DNA of 64,000 bases from Anthopleura xanthogrammica (Eukaryota; Cnidaria; Anthozoa; Actiniaria; Actiniidae), in contig OZ025224.1 of assembly GCA_964019055.1 (NCBI GenBank), forward strand, positions 7,730,194 through 7,794,193. Reading direction: 5' to 3'. Positions 1 through 11,519 of this stretch are shown in pieces; the stretch's first letter is position 1; each line of letters opens with the position of its first letter. The notes beneath the pieces were generated by a model. That model saw only the letters and a program-made list of their open reading frames with translations, did not search any database and was not told the DNA's origin. Position numbers and translations under genes: made by a program.

Positions 1-88
1 AACCATTAAACCATCAAACAAGCAACGAACGAACGAAAAAAATACTAATTCAAAGATTTCATTTGATTTTTTCTCCTACTATTTCTAG

Positions 89-2975
89 TCAAGGTTGGAT
101 TCCGTCCAGCAGCCTACCAGGTCGTCGAGAGTAGAGCATACGTCATAGTCAAAGTCTACAGAATTGGAAACATCAAGGGAGTCACTAAAGTCACGTAAGT
201 TGAAAATCTATTAATATTTCGGGGGTCGCCTCGTCCACCCCTCGCTACGCCACTCCTGAGCGGAAGTCATCTTCAGAGTACAGTGATATCATTATGATAT
301 ATAAGATTATGTAATGTCATTAAGATTCAATCCCACTTGCAGATTGAATACCAATGATGGAAGAGCCAAGGCCAACCGTGACTACAAACCTCTTAAGAAC
401 TTCCCTGTGATATTCGCAGCCGGACAGACAAGAAAGAGTATCAAGGTACGAATCATCAACAACAGAGTGGTAGAACGATTGGAAGGCTTCAGTATTAAGA
501 TGACGACCAGTGATAGAGCTGTGACGAAGATCATGCCAAATGTTGCAAATGTCAGGATTATTGACGATGATGGTAAGAAAGAAGTTGATAGAAAAGCCTT
601 AAACTTAATCAGAAGATCAAATTTGACGCCTCTCCCAAATTCCTGGGATATAAAACGTCTGCGCAGCCCAAGTGTTGCCAATTGTATGATTTTAGATTAC
701 GAAAAATTAATCCCACCGACTCATTCTCTGCGCCTTCTGGGACTTGACGTAGATCCTACCCAGATTATTTTGAGTGTTAAAAATTCTGTTCTGTTTTTTT
801 TTTATAGCAATAATTGGATTCCAAAGGACGAAATACAGTGTAAAGGAAACTAGCAGATCAATAAAGGTTGTCATCAGGAGATCTGGTGCCACGAGATTCC
901 AGCATACCGCTATGTAAGTAATGTTTAATATGGCACGTAAATAGAATCATAGCATGAAAATATTTTATTTACTTATACACGTTAGGTAGGCGTAGCACTA
1001 TTGTTTTTAAAAGAAAACATGTTATGCTACAGAGATATCGCATAGAGAGAGAAATAAGGAAAGAATGAACGAAGGAAGGAAGGGAGCCAGGCATGCAGGC
1101 AGCAAGAAAAAAAGAAGGAAGGAGGAAGGAAAGAATGAAGGAAGGAAGGAAGGAAGGGAGCCAGGCATGCAGGCAGCAAGGAAGGAAGGAGGGAGGGAGG
1201 TAGGGAGGGAAGGAAGGATGGAAGGGCAATAAAGGACATACAAATGCAGACATACAAATTGAGAGCAATGGGATGCACAGTGTTTCTTATAGGAGGGCAT
1301 ACTGAACATGATAACATGAATTTGGGTGTTACTTTAAAACTTCTTTTAGTCTGTTGAGTCGCGATGGAACAGCTTCAGCACCAAGAGATTACCAACAAAT
1401 CAAACCAACCGTCATCAAATTTGCACCCAAAGAATTAAGAAAAGTAGTCCTCGTTAAAATTAATGATGACAAACTCGAAGAAGGTCCGGAAACCTTTAGA
1501 CTCATTCTCACGACAAAAGATCCCAGAGTACTCGTGAGACCTAGGACTGCATCTGTCAGCATTGTCGACAACGATGGCAAGTATCTTTTGGCTTTTGAAA
1601 TTTGAATAGTCCCCTTCACAGTTCTCTGCGCCATCTTGAAACGCACTCCCGCCTTTACATCGAAGCGAGACCAACGGTGAGCTTGCAATGATAGAGACCT
1701 TTGTCGCAGGGAACCGTGAAAGGGACTATTCTGAATGGGACAAGTTAATGGTTGACCAGATTTTTAGCTAAAATTTGGAGGGATTTATCGCGCTCGCTTC
1801 ATGGCTTGCTACAGTGTTTATAGACCCCTTGTAGCACTTTTGGAATGCAGCATAATTTGGAAGACAAAACAATAAAATTCCGATTGTCCGGAGATTGAAA
1901 TTCTTAATGTTTTGTCCTCCAAATTGAGATGCTTTGACGTCGCGTGCAAGGGGTCTCTATTTGGAATATAAAACGGCGCGCGAGTTTATAGAGTGTTTAA
2001 GAATCTCGTTTTCGGCAAACGTGAAACGTCAGTTGACAAGTGAAAAATTCTTTAAGATTAGTCAAAAGGAATCGCAAAAACCTCCAAGTGGTAGATAAAT
2101 AAAAGAATACTTGTCTTAGGTGAGAAACGTAAAGTGAAATGCAGGAAAACGAAGAAAACGTGGCTACGTCTGCCGTTTGCGGGAAGGAAAAAGCGTAAGC
2201 GCGGAGCACTAATAATATGGTGTCTATGTTACAGTTAATGGCAAATGGTCAGCTTGGTCTGCCTGGAGTGCGTGCGGTAAAACTTGTGGTTTGTCAACAA
2301 AGAGCAGAACCAGAGTCTGTACCCCTCCAAAGGGTGGTGGGCGCCGTTGCGTTGGATTAGCAAAACAAAGCAGACGGTGTTTCATCAAACGTTATTGCCC
2401 AGGTACGTTCTTAGCATCTGTCAGTTGAACTGAGATATTGACTGGCCATGATTAGTATCTTGTGTAATCCGTACAAATGGGTGGATGGAGAGATGAAAGC
2501 ATGCATTTATTGAGAGGAAAGGTTTCTCTTAAAAATTGAAGAATTCATATGGCAGCTACAAAGAATGTGGTCCAGATTTGATCATTCTCTTATTTCTCAT
2601 ATTGATAAAAAAAAACTTTTTTAAAATCTAGGAACAGGAAATCCGTACGGAGTTGAAAGCCAGTCCGTTACTAAGCCAGCAAATCCTTACGGAGGACAGG
2701 GCCACCCTGCAACACAGGCACCACATCCTTACGGAGGACAGGCCCAGCCTGCAACACAGGCACCACATCCTTACGGAGCACAGGCACCACATCCTTACGG
2801 AGCACAGGCACCACATCCTTACGGAGCACAGGCACCACATCCTTACGGAGCACAGGCACCACATCCTTACGGAGCACAGGCCCAGCCTGCAAAACAGGCA
2901 CCACATCCTTACGGCGGCACCCCCTATGGATCAGCTTATGATGAAAGTGTAGAGGACCAAAAGAGAAAGACTTAA
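89..2975 (+). CDS. Gene A (5'-partial): Calx-beta x2, TSP1, Pro/Tyr/Gln-rich tail; extracellular matrix-like protein
   Basis: Exons seen: 89-194, 343-572, 808-913, 1350-1576, 2235-2402 and 2632-2975 (TAA stop at 2973-2975). The first two exons make one Calx-beta domain and the next two make another. Each ends in the typical acidic strand (IIDDDG, IVDNDG) and contains the IxDDxxEExxExF core. The fifth exon is a TSP1 repeat with WSAWSAWSAC, TRVC and a final RYCPG. The last exon encodes repeated PYGAQAPH units. Calx-beta domains elsewhere bind calcium, and TSP1 domains bind matrix glycans and proteins, so an extracellular role is inferred. The Calx-beta pair closely matches exons 18862-20464 of gene B, and the TSP1 matches both 21171-21341 (B) and 51435-51608 (C), so A, B and C are paralogs. 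The intron at 1577 starts with GC instead of GT. Signal peptide and upstream domains lie outside the window. Confidence 0.87.
1070..1240. repeat. Purine-rich GGAA-type repeat with a duplicated unit
   Basis: GAAGGAAGG-type simple repeats contain two copies of GGGAGCCAGGCATGCAGGCA about 75 bp apart. Intronic; reading frames here are low-complexity artefacts. Confidence 0.7.
1604..1734. repeat. Foldback element in gene A intron
   Basis: GAATAGTCCCCTTCAC at the left end pairs with GTGAAAGGGACTATTC at the right. A related fragment lies at about 16850-16950 in gene B. Confidence 0.55.
1821..1959. repeat. Foldback MITE-like element, family 1
   Basis: The inverted ends read TAGACCCCTTG and CAAGGGGTCT, with an inner pair AATTTGGAAGACAAAACA and TGTTTTGTCCTCCAAATT. 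A full relative sits at 52683-52817 and a half copy at about 52070-52165. Confidence 0.65.
1997..2212. repeat. Dispersed ~210-bp repeat, copy 1
   Basis: Shares long similar stretches (AACGTGAAACGTCAGTTGAC, CCTCCAAGTGGTAGATAAAT, GTGAAATGCAG) with sequences at 18463-18715 and 43985-44200. No terminal structure is evident. It lies in an intron here. Confidence 0.6.
2640..2975 (+). other. Gene A C-terminal PYGAQAPH repeat region
   Basis: In-frame repeats with a 24-bp core (HPYGAQAP) are flanked by longer GGQAQPATQ variants. The tail ends in an acidic/basic stretch and the stop codon. The DNA repeat is very regular between about 2760 and 2880, which points to recent slippage. The Tyr/Gly/Pro/Gln composition recalls cross-linkable or elastomeric matrix proteins; that function is inferred. 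Confidence 0.8.
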
Positions 2976-2976
2976 G

Positions 2977-3600
2977 GTAATATATTGCGGTGGTACGGGA
3001 AACAAAAGCCTAGAGCCCTGAAACATTCAGTTGTTGAGCTGCAACTTGATGAAAAGAGTGAATGTGCATGGCTCGTATTACAGTCCCAATGATTAAACAT
3101 TTTTGTGTTGCACAAAGTAGATGCTGTCTTTTCTCTTTCCAAGATCACAATATATTTTTCGGCATGGGGCTAATAACACCAGTAACTTAGCCCCTTCACC
3201 TTGAAACACACATCGATGATGCAAAAGAAGTTGCAAGACTTTGTTGCGCCTATTACCACACCCATAGTTTCATGTTTTTTATCTATAAGCTGCGCAATAC
3301 CAAGCATTTTACTTCAGAACTCGCACATGAAATCCATAAAGTCTGCATGGTCGATGCGAGCATTTTTCGATTGCGCAATCTTATGATTATTTATGATTAT
3401 TTATGATTATTTATGATCATTTTATTTTTCTTCTATTTTGCAGATACAGCAAATACGTTTTTAGCGATTAAACTACTCAGTTCGTCTACGCACCTTAATG
3501 GATACCTACATATAACAAAACAGACTAAAAAAGGTCATTGCATTCATGAAGATAACTATAAAAAAATTCGAGGAATAATAAATGAATATTCTGTGCAATT
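2977..3600 (+). other. Gene A 3' UTR with an intron and poly(A) signal
   Basis: A GT-AG intron (2977-3443) begins two bases after the stop codon. The last exon begins at 3444, and AATAAA lies at 3577-3582. Genes B and C also carry an intron just after the stop codon, which supports a shared ancestral gene structure. Confidence 0.6.
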
Positions 3601-3639
3601 GTTATTGTATTTATCTTTGTGTTTTTGTTATGATTGTCG

Positions 3640-4080
3640 ATGATGGTGATGGTGATGGTGATTGTGATGGAAGTGATGCATGTTGTTGATAAAGTTGATG
3701 ATGATGATAGTTTGTTGTGGTGGTAATGGGGCATAATTCTGATGATGCTGGTTCTGCTGCTGCTGCTGATGGTGATGGTGATGGTGATGGTGATTGTGAT
3801 GGAAGTGATCATGTTGCTGATAAAGGGGATGATGATGATGGTAGTTTGTTGTGGTGGTAATGGTGCATAATGCTGATGATGGTGGTTCTGCTGCTGATGA
3901 TGGTGGTGATGGTTGTGGTGTTGATAGTGTATGATACATCATTCAGACTGCTGCTGTTTCTGTTGCTGATAATTATTGTGATTATGATGGCTATTGTGAT
4001 TGTCATGGTGATGGGGATGCATTATTATGATGGTTATAATGATGATGGTCATGATAATGATATTATAGTTGCTAAGATGA
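3640..4080. repeat. GATGGT/GATGAT-rich microsatellite block
   Basis: Interrupted TGATGG and GATGAT repeats include two related ~150-bp units at about 3640-3760 and 3775-3910. The His/Asn-rich frames on the minus strand are by-products. Confidence 0.75.
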
Positions 4081-4699
4081 AGGGATGATGACGACCATTC
4101 ATAATGATGGAGGCGATGTTGATGACAATTGGAATAATGAGAATAACACTCCAAAACCAAAAGGACTGTAACCTTGATACCAAAACGAAGCAATATCGAC
4201 TAAATTGATAAAATTTGCTACAGACAAATTTGCTGGGCGTTTACTGTAAGAAGTTGTTGATTGCGAGAAATTTGAAAGATGCAAAGTAAAATGCTTTAAT
4301 TTCCTTATTGACGTTTATCTTGTAAGTTACCTGTGGCCTCAAGAATATCAAATGCAAGATACGTTGGAATAATGGAATAAGATGTTTAAATTAAAAGAGA
4401 ATGATATTTATTTGGACAAATGTAATGTAACAAGCAGAGATTATATTCTTGAATTTCTAAAATAGGAGTAGAATGATTGTAGGAAATTTGTCAGCACTCG
4501 TACCTTGATACAATGGTGCACTGCTGGTTATCCTTTTAGCAATGAAAAATGTAGGAAAGCATTGATCACGTAGAAGGGTTTGATGCACGAATTCGGCCAA
4601 ATTTCGTACGAGAGTAGTTTATTGTTTTCTTAAATATGCATTAAGGGTTTTTTATTACCGTTTTTTTCTTCCTGTCGTAAAAATCCAACATCCATAAAT

Positions 4700-4915
4700 T
4701 TCATGGGTAGCACGTACGGGTGTCGCATAGCGGTGAGAGCGCTCGCCTCTCTCCAAGGCGACAAGGGTTCGAGTACCGCCGGGCTCGGTGTCCTATGTGA
4801 GTAGAGTTGTTTGTTAAATTGGGTTTTTCTTGTGCTTCGAGGGGTTTTTCTGGGTTCTTTGGTTTTTCCTCCTTCCGCAAAAATCAACTTCTAAATTCTA
4901 AACTTCTAAACTTAT
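4700..4915 (+). repeat. tRNA-derived SINE-like element, copy 1
   Basis: The head resembles a tRNA promoter: TAGCGGTGAGAGCG (A-box-like), then GGTTCGAGT (B-box). A conserved body follows (GAGTTGTTTGTT) and a tail ACTTCTAAATTCT. A minus-strand relative lies at 54365-54530. It cannot fold as a normal tRNA, so it is called a SINE and not a tRNA gene. Confidence 0.6.
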
Positions 4916-5484
4916 ATTTGGAAATTTGATACCCTTAACCTAGTTTTTATTCCCTAAATTTTTTCCTCAAAGTTTTCCAATAACTTTTAAACTAATTTTC
5001 TGCTACGAAGGAGGTCGTTACTATGCATTTCGTGATACTTATAGCAGCTCGCGTCGACAGGCAAACTCTTGCCTAATATAATCTATTAGTAATTTTGCAT
5101 AACTTAGCAACTATGAGAGCATCGCGATTGATGATAGTACACTCATGTTAGTCTTGGTCGTCGTGCTACCTTGGGCACGAGCTGTGGGACGCGTAAATTA
5201 TTTCCAAACATTAATAAAATTGCATTGCTTGTACAATATTTGTGACATAAAAGAAATTTCTACACATTACATGTTCTATAAATATTTTTCTAAGTCATTA
5301 ATAATGGATTATACTTGGTAAAGAAGAAAGAATATGTTTTTTTTTTGTAGCCCCCAGCTTCACCGTGACGCACTCTTTCAGTGCGTTGCCTTCGACTGAC
5401 TGTTCTCTTTACCACGCCAAGCATGTGTCCTTCAGTCTAAGGGCATTTAAAGCCAGAGGTACACGGATTAAAGTGTAGCCCAAA

Positions 5485-5742
5485 CAATAGACCATTTTAC
5501 GGTTGTCGTCGCTCAACCTCAGCCTCGATAGTGTGTAATATATTCTTTAAAATTTGACTACAGCTCACGGCAATTTAAGGAATGTACACATTATCAAACA
5601 ATAGACCATTTTCGAGATGCAAGAGCGCTTTCAAAAATATCTATTGAAACACTTAAAACTTCCACGTAGTCAAATTCTAAAGAATATATTACACGCTATC
5701 GAGGCTGAGGTTGATCGACGAAAACCGTGAAATGGTCTATTG
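5485..5742. repeat. Foldback MITE-like element, family 2
   Basis: CAATAGACCATTTTACGG at the left pairs with CCGTGAAATGGTCTATTG at the right, with long inner pairing (CAACCTCAGCCTCGATAG against CTATCGAGGCTGAGGTTG). Confidence 0.75.
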
Positions 5743-5849
5743 CAAGTTTTTTTGATCACAGGGTATCCAAATGTAGATCTCTTGCTTCACTGGCCAATGC
5801 ACTTGCCAACCAATTCGTAACTGCCCAGTAACCTCCCCAATTCATATTG

Positions 5850-5945
5850 ATATTATATATATTATATTATATATTATATTATATATTATATTATATTATA
5901 TTATATTATATTATATTATATTATATATTATATAATATTATTCAT
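5850..5945. repeat. TATAT-type microsatellite
   Basis: Nearly pure TATAT/ATTAT repeat of about 95 bp. Confidence 0.85.
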
Positions 5946-6552
5946 ATTGAATCAATTGCTAAAGCTGCAGGGACGATATTGTGGTCAAAGCATGTTACAA
6001 AATGGCCAGTGTACTAGCCAGCCAACCTTTAGAGTGTAGATGGATAGGACTCTAGCAGAAACGAGTTTGTGAGGTCATGGTGAAGCAAACGACAGCATTT
6101 TTTCTTTGCTGCCTAATACACATGCCAACCACTTACTTGGACCATTAAGATAATTTTTTTATTTTTATTATTTTTTTTTTTTTGTCTTTTGATGAGTGAT
6201 GTTGAGACTACTAAACTCTTTTTTTTTTACTCGACGAACTTTATTTATGCTATAAATCTGTAAATTGGCCAAGTTCATCTGGGGTCTGACATGTTTGAGT
6301 CGTTTTACCTTTAATTGCAAGTAAATACTGACCCTCTTGTCTGAGTTATTTTGCTAAGTTGAGACGGTACTTGTCAGCAAGTGCCGAGAAGAATCTTATT
6401 TATATCATGAATTTCTTTTGAGTTCCATATTTGAGTTCCTTATATTTAGAGTTATTTACATAGTTTTACATTTTGCTGCCAGAAAAGCAATCACTTATTA
6501 CTTCATTCCCCTGTGATCTGAATCATTTGTTACCTCAGTTTGGAAAACAGAA

Positions 6553-6569
6553 CGGAAGAAAGAAAGGAA

Positions 6570-6607
<38 letters not shown>

Positions 6608-6650
6608 AGAATTGAAGGATGGATAGAAGGAAGGAAGGAAGGAAGCAAAG
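6553..6650. repeat. GAAA/GGAA microsatellite
   Basis: Purine-only (GAAA)n followed by GGAA units. Confidence 0.85.
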
Positions 6651-8069
6651 GAAATACAAAAAGGACTACATAAAAACCAGGAATTCACATTTTTTTTTTG
6701 GAAAAAGTAATAAGGAGTGAGAACAGTGAAACATCCTTCAAATTGTTTGATGGTAGAAAATGTCAAATGCTTTTTTATGACTGAAAAAAACTAACACTCA
6801 GCATGAAAACGTATTTTAGAGTATAGTGGTCAACTAAGGTGTCTGAGTGCATTAATGTCTGGCGAAGGAGCAAGTGCTTTATTTCTAATAAACTTAACAA
6901 TTGATCTAAGTGATTGCTGATGGGAAAAAATCGACAAATAGCTAGATTATCTGCACTATCAAGTCACGTTACCCTACCCCTTAAATCAAGCAGTTGTGTC
7001 AAAATGAACGCCAAAAATAGAAACGTTTTTACTAAAACTTTTATCAGTTGTACGTGTCAAAATCAAATCCAGAATGGAAATGCAAAGTTTTAGCTCCTAA
7101 TGAGGTGATAAGTAATGATCTTGAAAATGAAATCCAATTTATTATTTATTATTTTATATATTAACTTGTATAGGGAAATCTATTTGTCGGCAAGCTTTCG
7201 ACTTCCATCGCATTTTACAAAATGGCCTGGCCAATAAAGTACAAATTAAGTTTAAAAGACTATAGCATGTAAAAAGCAACAAAGAAGCCATACAATTTGT
7301 GAAAGAAAACCTTGAACTTGGGTTTTCCAGAAATTACCAAACTTTCGTGATGTCAGCCCACATTTAAGGTCAATACGTGACCTACGCATTTAGTACTTCT
7401 CGAGAACATTGATTTAGTCGTAAATCTTCATAATTAAACATGCTCAACATCTTGATTTCTCTAAACTACCATGGCAACGACCTCGTGTAGATCTCTTATG
7501 GACTGGAAAAAAGCTAGATTTTTTTCTTGAGTTGAGAGTTTTTTTTTCAGGTATTTTTCCTCTTTTGAACGTTCTTATTAATTTTTATTATTACCTTTAT
7601 ATGGTCAAAAATATAGCGATTTACCTATGTGTGAAGAGAATACTGGAAATAGAAAAGCTGCAGAATTTTGGGGAAGACTTTAACATGTATCAGAAGGTGC
7701 TCACATGTGACAATTCAGGAATCGATTGCCTGTCATGTTGTCGAGTTGCATAAATGCAAGCTCTCTCTTCCGCTATGCCAACAATCCTTCCCACAATATA
7801 CGTACGTTGCCTGAGCTTTAAGAACTTCGAGCTTCTTCAAGAACAAACGCACGCTCGAGATCCTATAACTCGAGGGGGTAATCATGAAATGCAAATAAAT
7901 TCCTCTTTTTATGGATAATATCAATTGAATTATACAAAATTCTTGTCAATTATTATTATTATTTTTAGTACTAAATTAGCATGATTGAGAAGGATTAGTC
8001 TTGTATTTATGTCGTGTTTTTGGAAATAAAGCAGGATCGACCGTTTATTGCTTGAAAAATGCATCATTC

Positions 8070-8207
8070 TCTCTCTCCCTCTCTTTCTCCCTCTCTCTCT
8101 CTTGCTTGCTTGCTTGCTTCCTTGCTTCCTTGCTTCCTTGCTTCCTTGCTTCCTTGCTTCCTTGCTTCCTTGCTTCCTTGCTTCCTTGCTTCCTTGCTTC
8201 CTTGCAT
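8070..8207. repeat. CTCT then CTTGCTTC microsatellite
   Basis: A CT-rich run passes into regular CTTGCTTC octamers. Confidence 0.85.
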
Positions 8208-8489
8208 AGTAACGAGACTCATTTTAAATTTTACATCTTAGCCTAAGTATTTCAAAACACATCAATATCATGCAAGTCATTAGTGTAGGTGGCGCAAAAG
8301 AGGTAATCACAACATAAATGATAAATCAGCTACCGTAGATAGTTAATTTTTGGGATTATTTTTGTTTATACCAAAACGATTACAAAATTAATGATACAAA
8401 AAGATGACTCAATCGCAAAAGAATGAAGCGTGAATCATCTTCAAAATGATTTTGTAAATAGACAAGTTTTAATAAATAAGAAAAATGAG

Positions 8490-8655
8490 GGGGAAAAAGA
8501 AAAGAAAAGAAAAGAAAAGAAGAGAAAAGAAGAGAAAAGAAAAGAAAAGAAAAGAAAAGAAAAGAAAAGAAAAGAAAAGAAGAGAAAAGAAGAGAAAAGA
8601 AAAAAAAAAGAAGAAAAAAAATAGGAAAAGAAAAGAAAAGAAAAAAAGAAAAAAA
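8490..8655. repeat. AAAAG microsatellite
   Basis: Pentameric AAAAG repeats with AGAGA interruptions. Confidence 0.85.
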
Positions 8656-9327
8656 TTGTGTTGTAAAGACATTTTATTGTTGCCTATTGATTTAGGGAGC
8701 CGTAAGAGTTTTATCCACTGCTATTCCGCTGCCCTTCGCATCACACATGACTAAAGTTGCTAGTTGGTTCTCTCCTACGCTTCGAGGACTTTTCTCGGGT
8801 TTTCTTCTTTCAAGAAAATTCATCACTATTTCGGGCGTGTCGTTATGGGCCTATACTATAGCAGTGTCCATTGAATCATTCCATTCATATAAGGAAATAA
8901 TATTTTAGTGTTTTTAGTAAAATTTATTGACGATTCGTAAACCTTCATCTCAATAAACAACTCTATCAGTTGATACCACTTGAAACTGCTGAAAAATTAC
9001 AAATCTGAATACAAAAATATTTTTGTGGTTTTCATTAAGAATACATTCGTAAGAAACAGTGTTGCTAGGAGCTAAACCTCCACGGTTTTTACATACCATT
9101 TTTTGATTAAATTGCCATAAATTAAATGATTCATGCTACAGTATTCCTCAATATTACATTTTGAATTCGTAATCAATATAAAAATCCAGCAAAAATCCTT
9201 ACTATTTGGAATTTATATTTAGCGTGAACATGATTTTGAATGTATTTGGTACCTTGGATACCGCTAATGATCCAAGCAATATTTCAATTTTTTTCTAATT
9301 ACTTTTTTGTTTAACAGTGATTGCTCC

Positions 9328-9335
9328 TATAAAAG
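9328..9335 (+). promoter_or_regulatory. TATA box of gene B
   Basis: TATAAAAG lies 73 bp upstream of the ATG at 9401, the spacing expected for a start site near 9358 and a short 5' UTR. Gene C has the same TATAAAAG at a similar distance. Confidence 0.65.
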
Positions 9336-9400
9336 AGGAGAGTTGATGAATTTCTTCTCACACATCATACCCTTGGACTGAAGTTTACTCAAGTGCAGTC

Positions 9401-9917
9401 ATGGTTTGCAAGCAGGGGATTGTTTTTCTAGTTCTGATTTTTGTGGGCTGTACGTTTAGCTGGCCTTGGAGAAGTGGTAAGTTGGAGCATCGTTGCATGA
9501 ACCATTGTAGAATTTTCGCTAATTTATATATTAAGCTTAGATTTAGGCTCAATTTGGACGTCGAACTTTTTTCGCTTTGAATCTAATTGTCTTTGAGGTC
9601 GAGTGCTGTTCTGACTTAAAGTAGTAGAAATATGGAGACCAAACGTAACAAATTTCGTTTCCTTGTGCTAAGCAAAAGAGCTGTCTTATCTTAGATTTGA
9701 CGCACCAAAGGTTTGACCTCTGTACTAGGTCTTTGTGTCCAATATTCAATTTTAGTTTCTGTCGCTCCAGTGAAAGAGAAATTATTGAGGGATTCTTTTC
9801 ATTCGGGTTTTTTTTTTCAATCTTCTTTACTGTAATTTTACTAAAGCTGGGTTTCCGATCCTCTTGCATTATTGCGATTCCTCTAGTGCTATTGTATTTT
9901 ATATTTTCTTTGTGTTC

Positions 9918-10001
<84 letters not shown>

Positions 10002-11478
10002 ATTCAAGTTGAATATCATGTATTTATAACGGAATCTTGACGTTTTTCTGTCCCTACAGAACCAAGTCAGGACGAGCAACTTGAACGACAAAGGCGAAGT
10101 GAGTAATGAAAGAAAACGAGATTTGAAAAAACTGAATTTGGATTCAGTTAATAATTATAAGCACTCGATCGCCCTTCAAAGTCCCTTGTTCTAAGGGACG
10201 GCATCGATACCCTTTATACCAACAGTTGAATTAGTGAATGATCCACGGTGATTCAGTTTCAAATTTATAGTCCTTTATGCCTGACCTTTATATTGAACCT
10301 GTGTCCAGTTAGCCAGACCCTCACGCGACCCATGTCAGTGGAACACACTTTGACCCTTTTATATCATATATACATAAGTATATCAAAAGTATATCAGAAA
10401 TTTTGCGATATCATCCCGGCTGATATTTGTTCAAGTTTGCCATTGTAAGCTTGTATTTTGGTTCCTGTAAGTTGTGTATTTATGCTTACTCGGTTGTAAA
10501 TATAATAAAGAAATAAATAATAAAGAAATGATATATCTTATATTTTTTAGGCGTGAATTGCAAAAACCACTTGGACTGTTTCCAATGTGACGAGAAAAAG
10601 CGTACAGGCCAGTGTGCAGCATACTTGTCAGTATGTCAGAAGACATGTAATCCTGAGTGCTGTAAGTAGAAACAATGTACATTAAACTAAACTATATAAA
10701 GTCCTTTAAGAGACAAGAAACAAACAAAAGAAGAATTTAAAAAAAATATCGTGAAAATAAAAATCTAACTTTACACAGCAAAACGGGAAAGTTTTTTTAA
10801 AAATTTCTTTTCTAAAATAGACCTTTCCGAAATCGGTTGGATGATCACGAAACAATGGTTTCAACTCGAGACTGAACTTGATTCTTTTATTTATCAAGGC
10901 CAACCTCGACTTAAAACCATTGTTTCGTGATCATCCAAGCGAATTCGGGAAAGGTCTGTTAAAACATCTTTATTCTTTGTCATAATGACGCAATATAAAG
11001 CTCGCGTAAGTGCTGTGCGCTGCACTCCCATCCAATCAGAAGTCGAGATTTATAACAATAATTATTTTTATTTTGGAAATTAAGTGTAAAAGTGATGTCG
11101 TTAATGTTCATTTTAGGCCCGGTTTAGACGTCGAATTTCACATGTGCCGAATCTAATGCAAATGAATTCAAACAATAGGTTTTGCTCATTTGCATTAGAT
11201 TCGGTACACGTGAAATTCGACGTCAAAGCTGGGTCTTATTACACTAAAAAAAGACAATAAAATGATGTAAATGCTAACTGAATTATCAAATATTTTGCTT
11301 TCTTTGTTGTTATTTGTTGGTGTTAGCATCGACACCTTATGCTGACCAGCCTTACAAGCCATGCGCAGATATCAAAAGCCAAGGCGATTGTAAGAAGGCT
11401 ATGCCTTATTCAAGTGCTCTTTGGGTGTCTGTCTGCGAGAAGACTTGCTGTGTTCGTAAGTATTTGTATACGTTTATG

Positions 11479-11519
<41 letters not shown>

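Larger units (their letters stand above)
3600..9300. other. Intergenic region between genes A and B
   Basis: No exon chain or conserved domain was recognised over about 5.7 kb. The stretch holds microsatellites, a SINE-like element near 4700, a foldback element at 5485-5742, an AT-repeat at about 5850-5945 and purine-rich runs at 6550-6650 and 8485-8655. Confidence 0.55.
10551..11455 (+). other. Two ShK-like cysteine domains of gene B
   Basis: Exon 10551-10661 encodes a short Cys-rich module (CKNHLDCFQC near its start, CQKTCNPEC at its end). Exon 11327-11455 encodes a second, with CADIKSQGDC and VCEKTCC. Spacing and the terminal CxxxC or CxxxCC pattern fit the ShK/SXC fold. In matrix and enzyme contexts such domains act as binding modules. 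Nothing here argues that the protein is a toxin, because the domains are attached to a large TSP1/Calx-beta protein. Confidence 0.65.

Noticed and set aside
3525..4193. His/Asn/Thr-rich proteins on the minus strand
   Set aside because: Microsatellite translation (GATGGT repeats).
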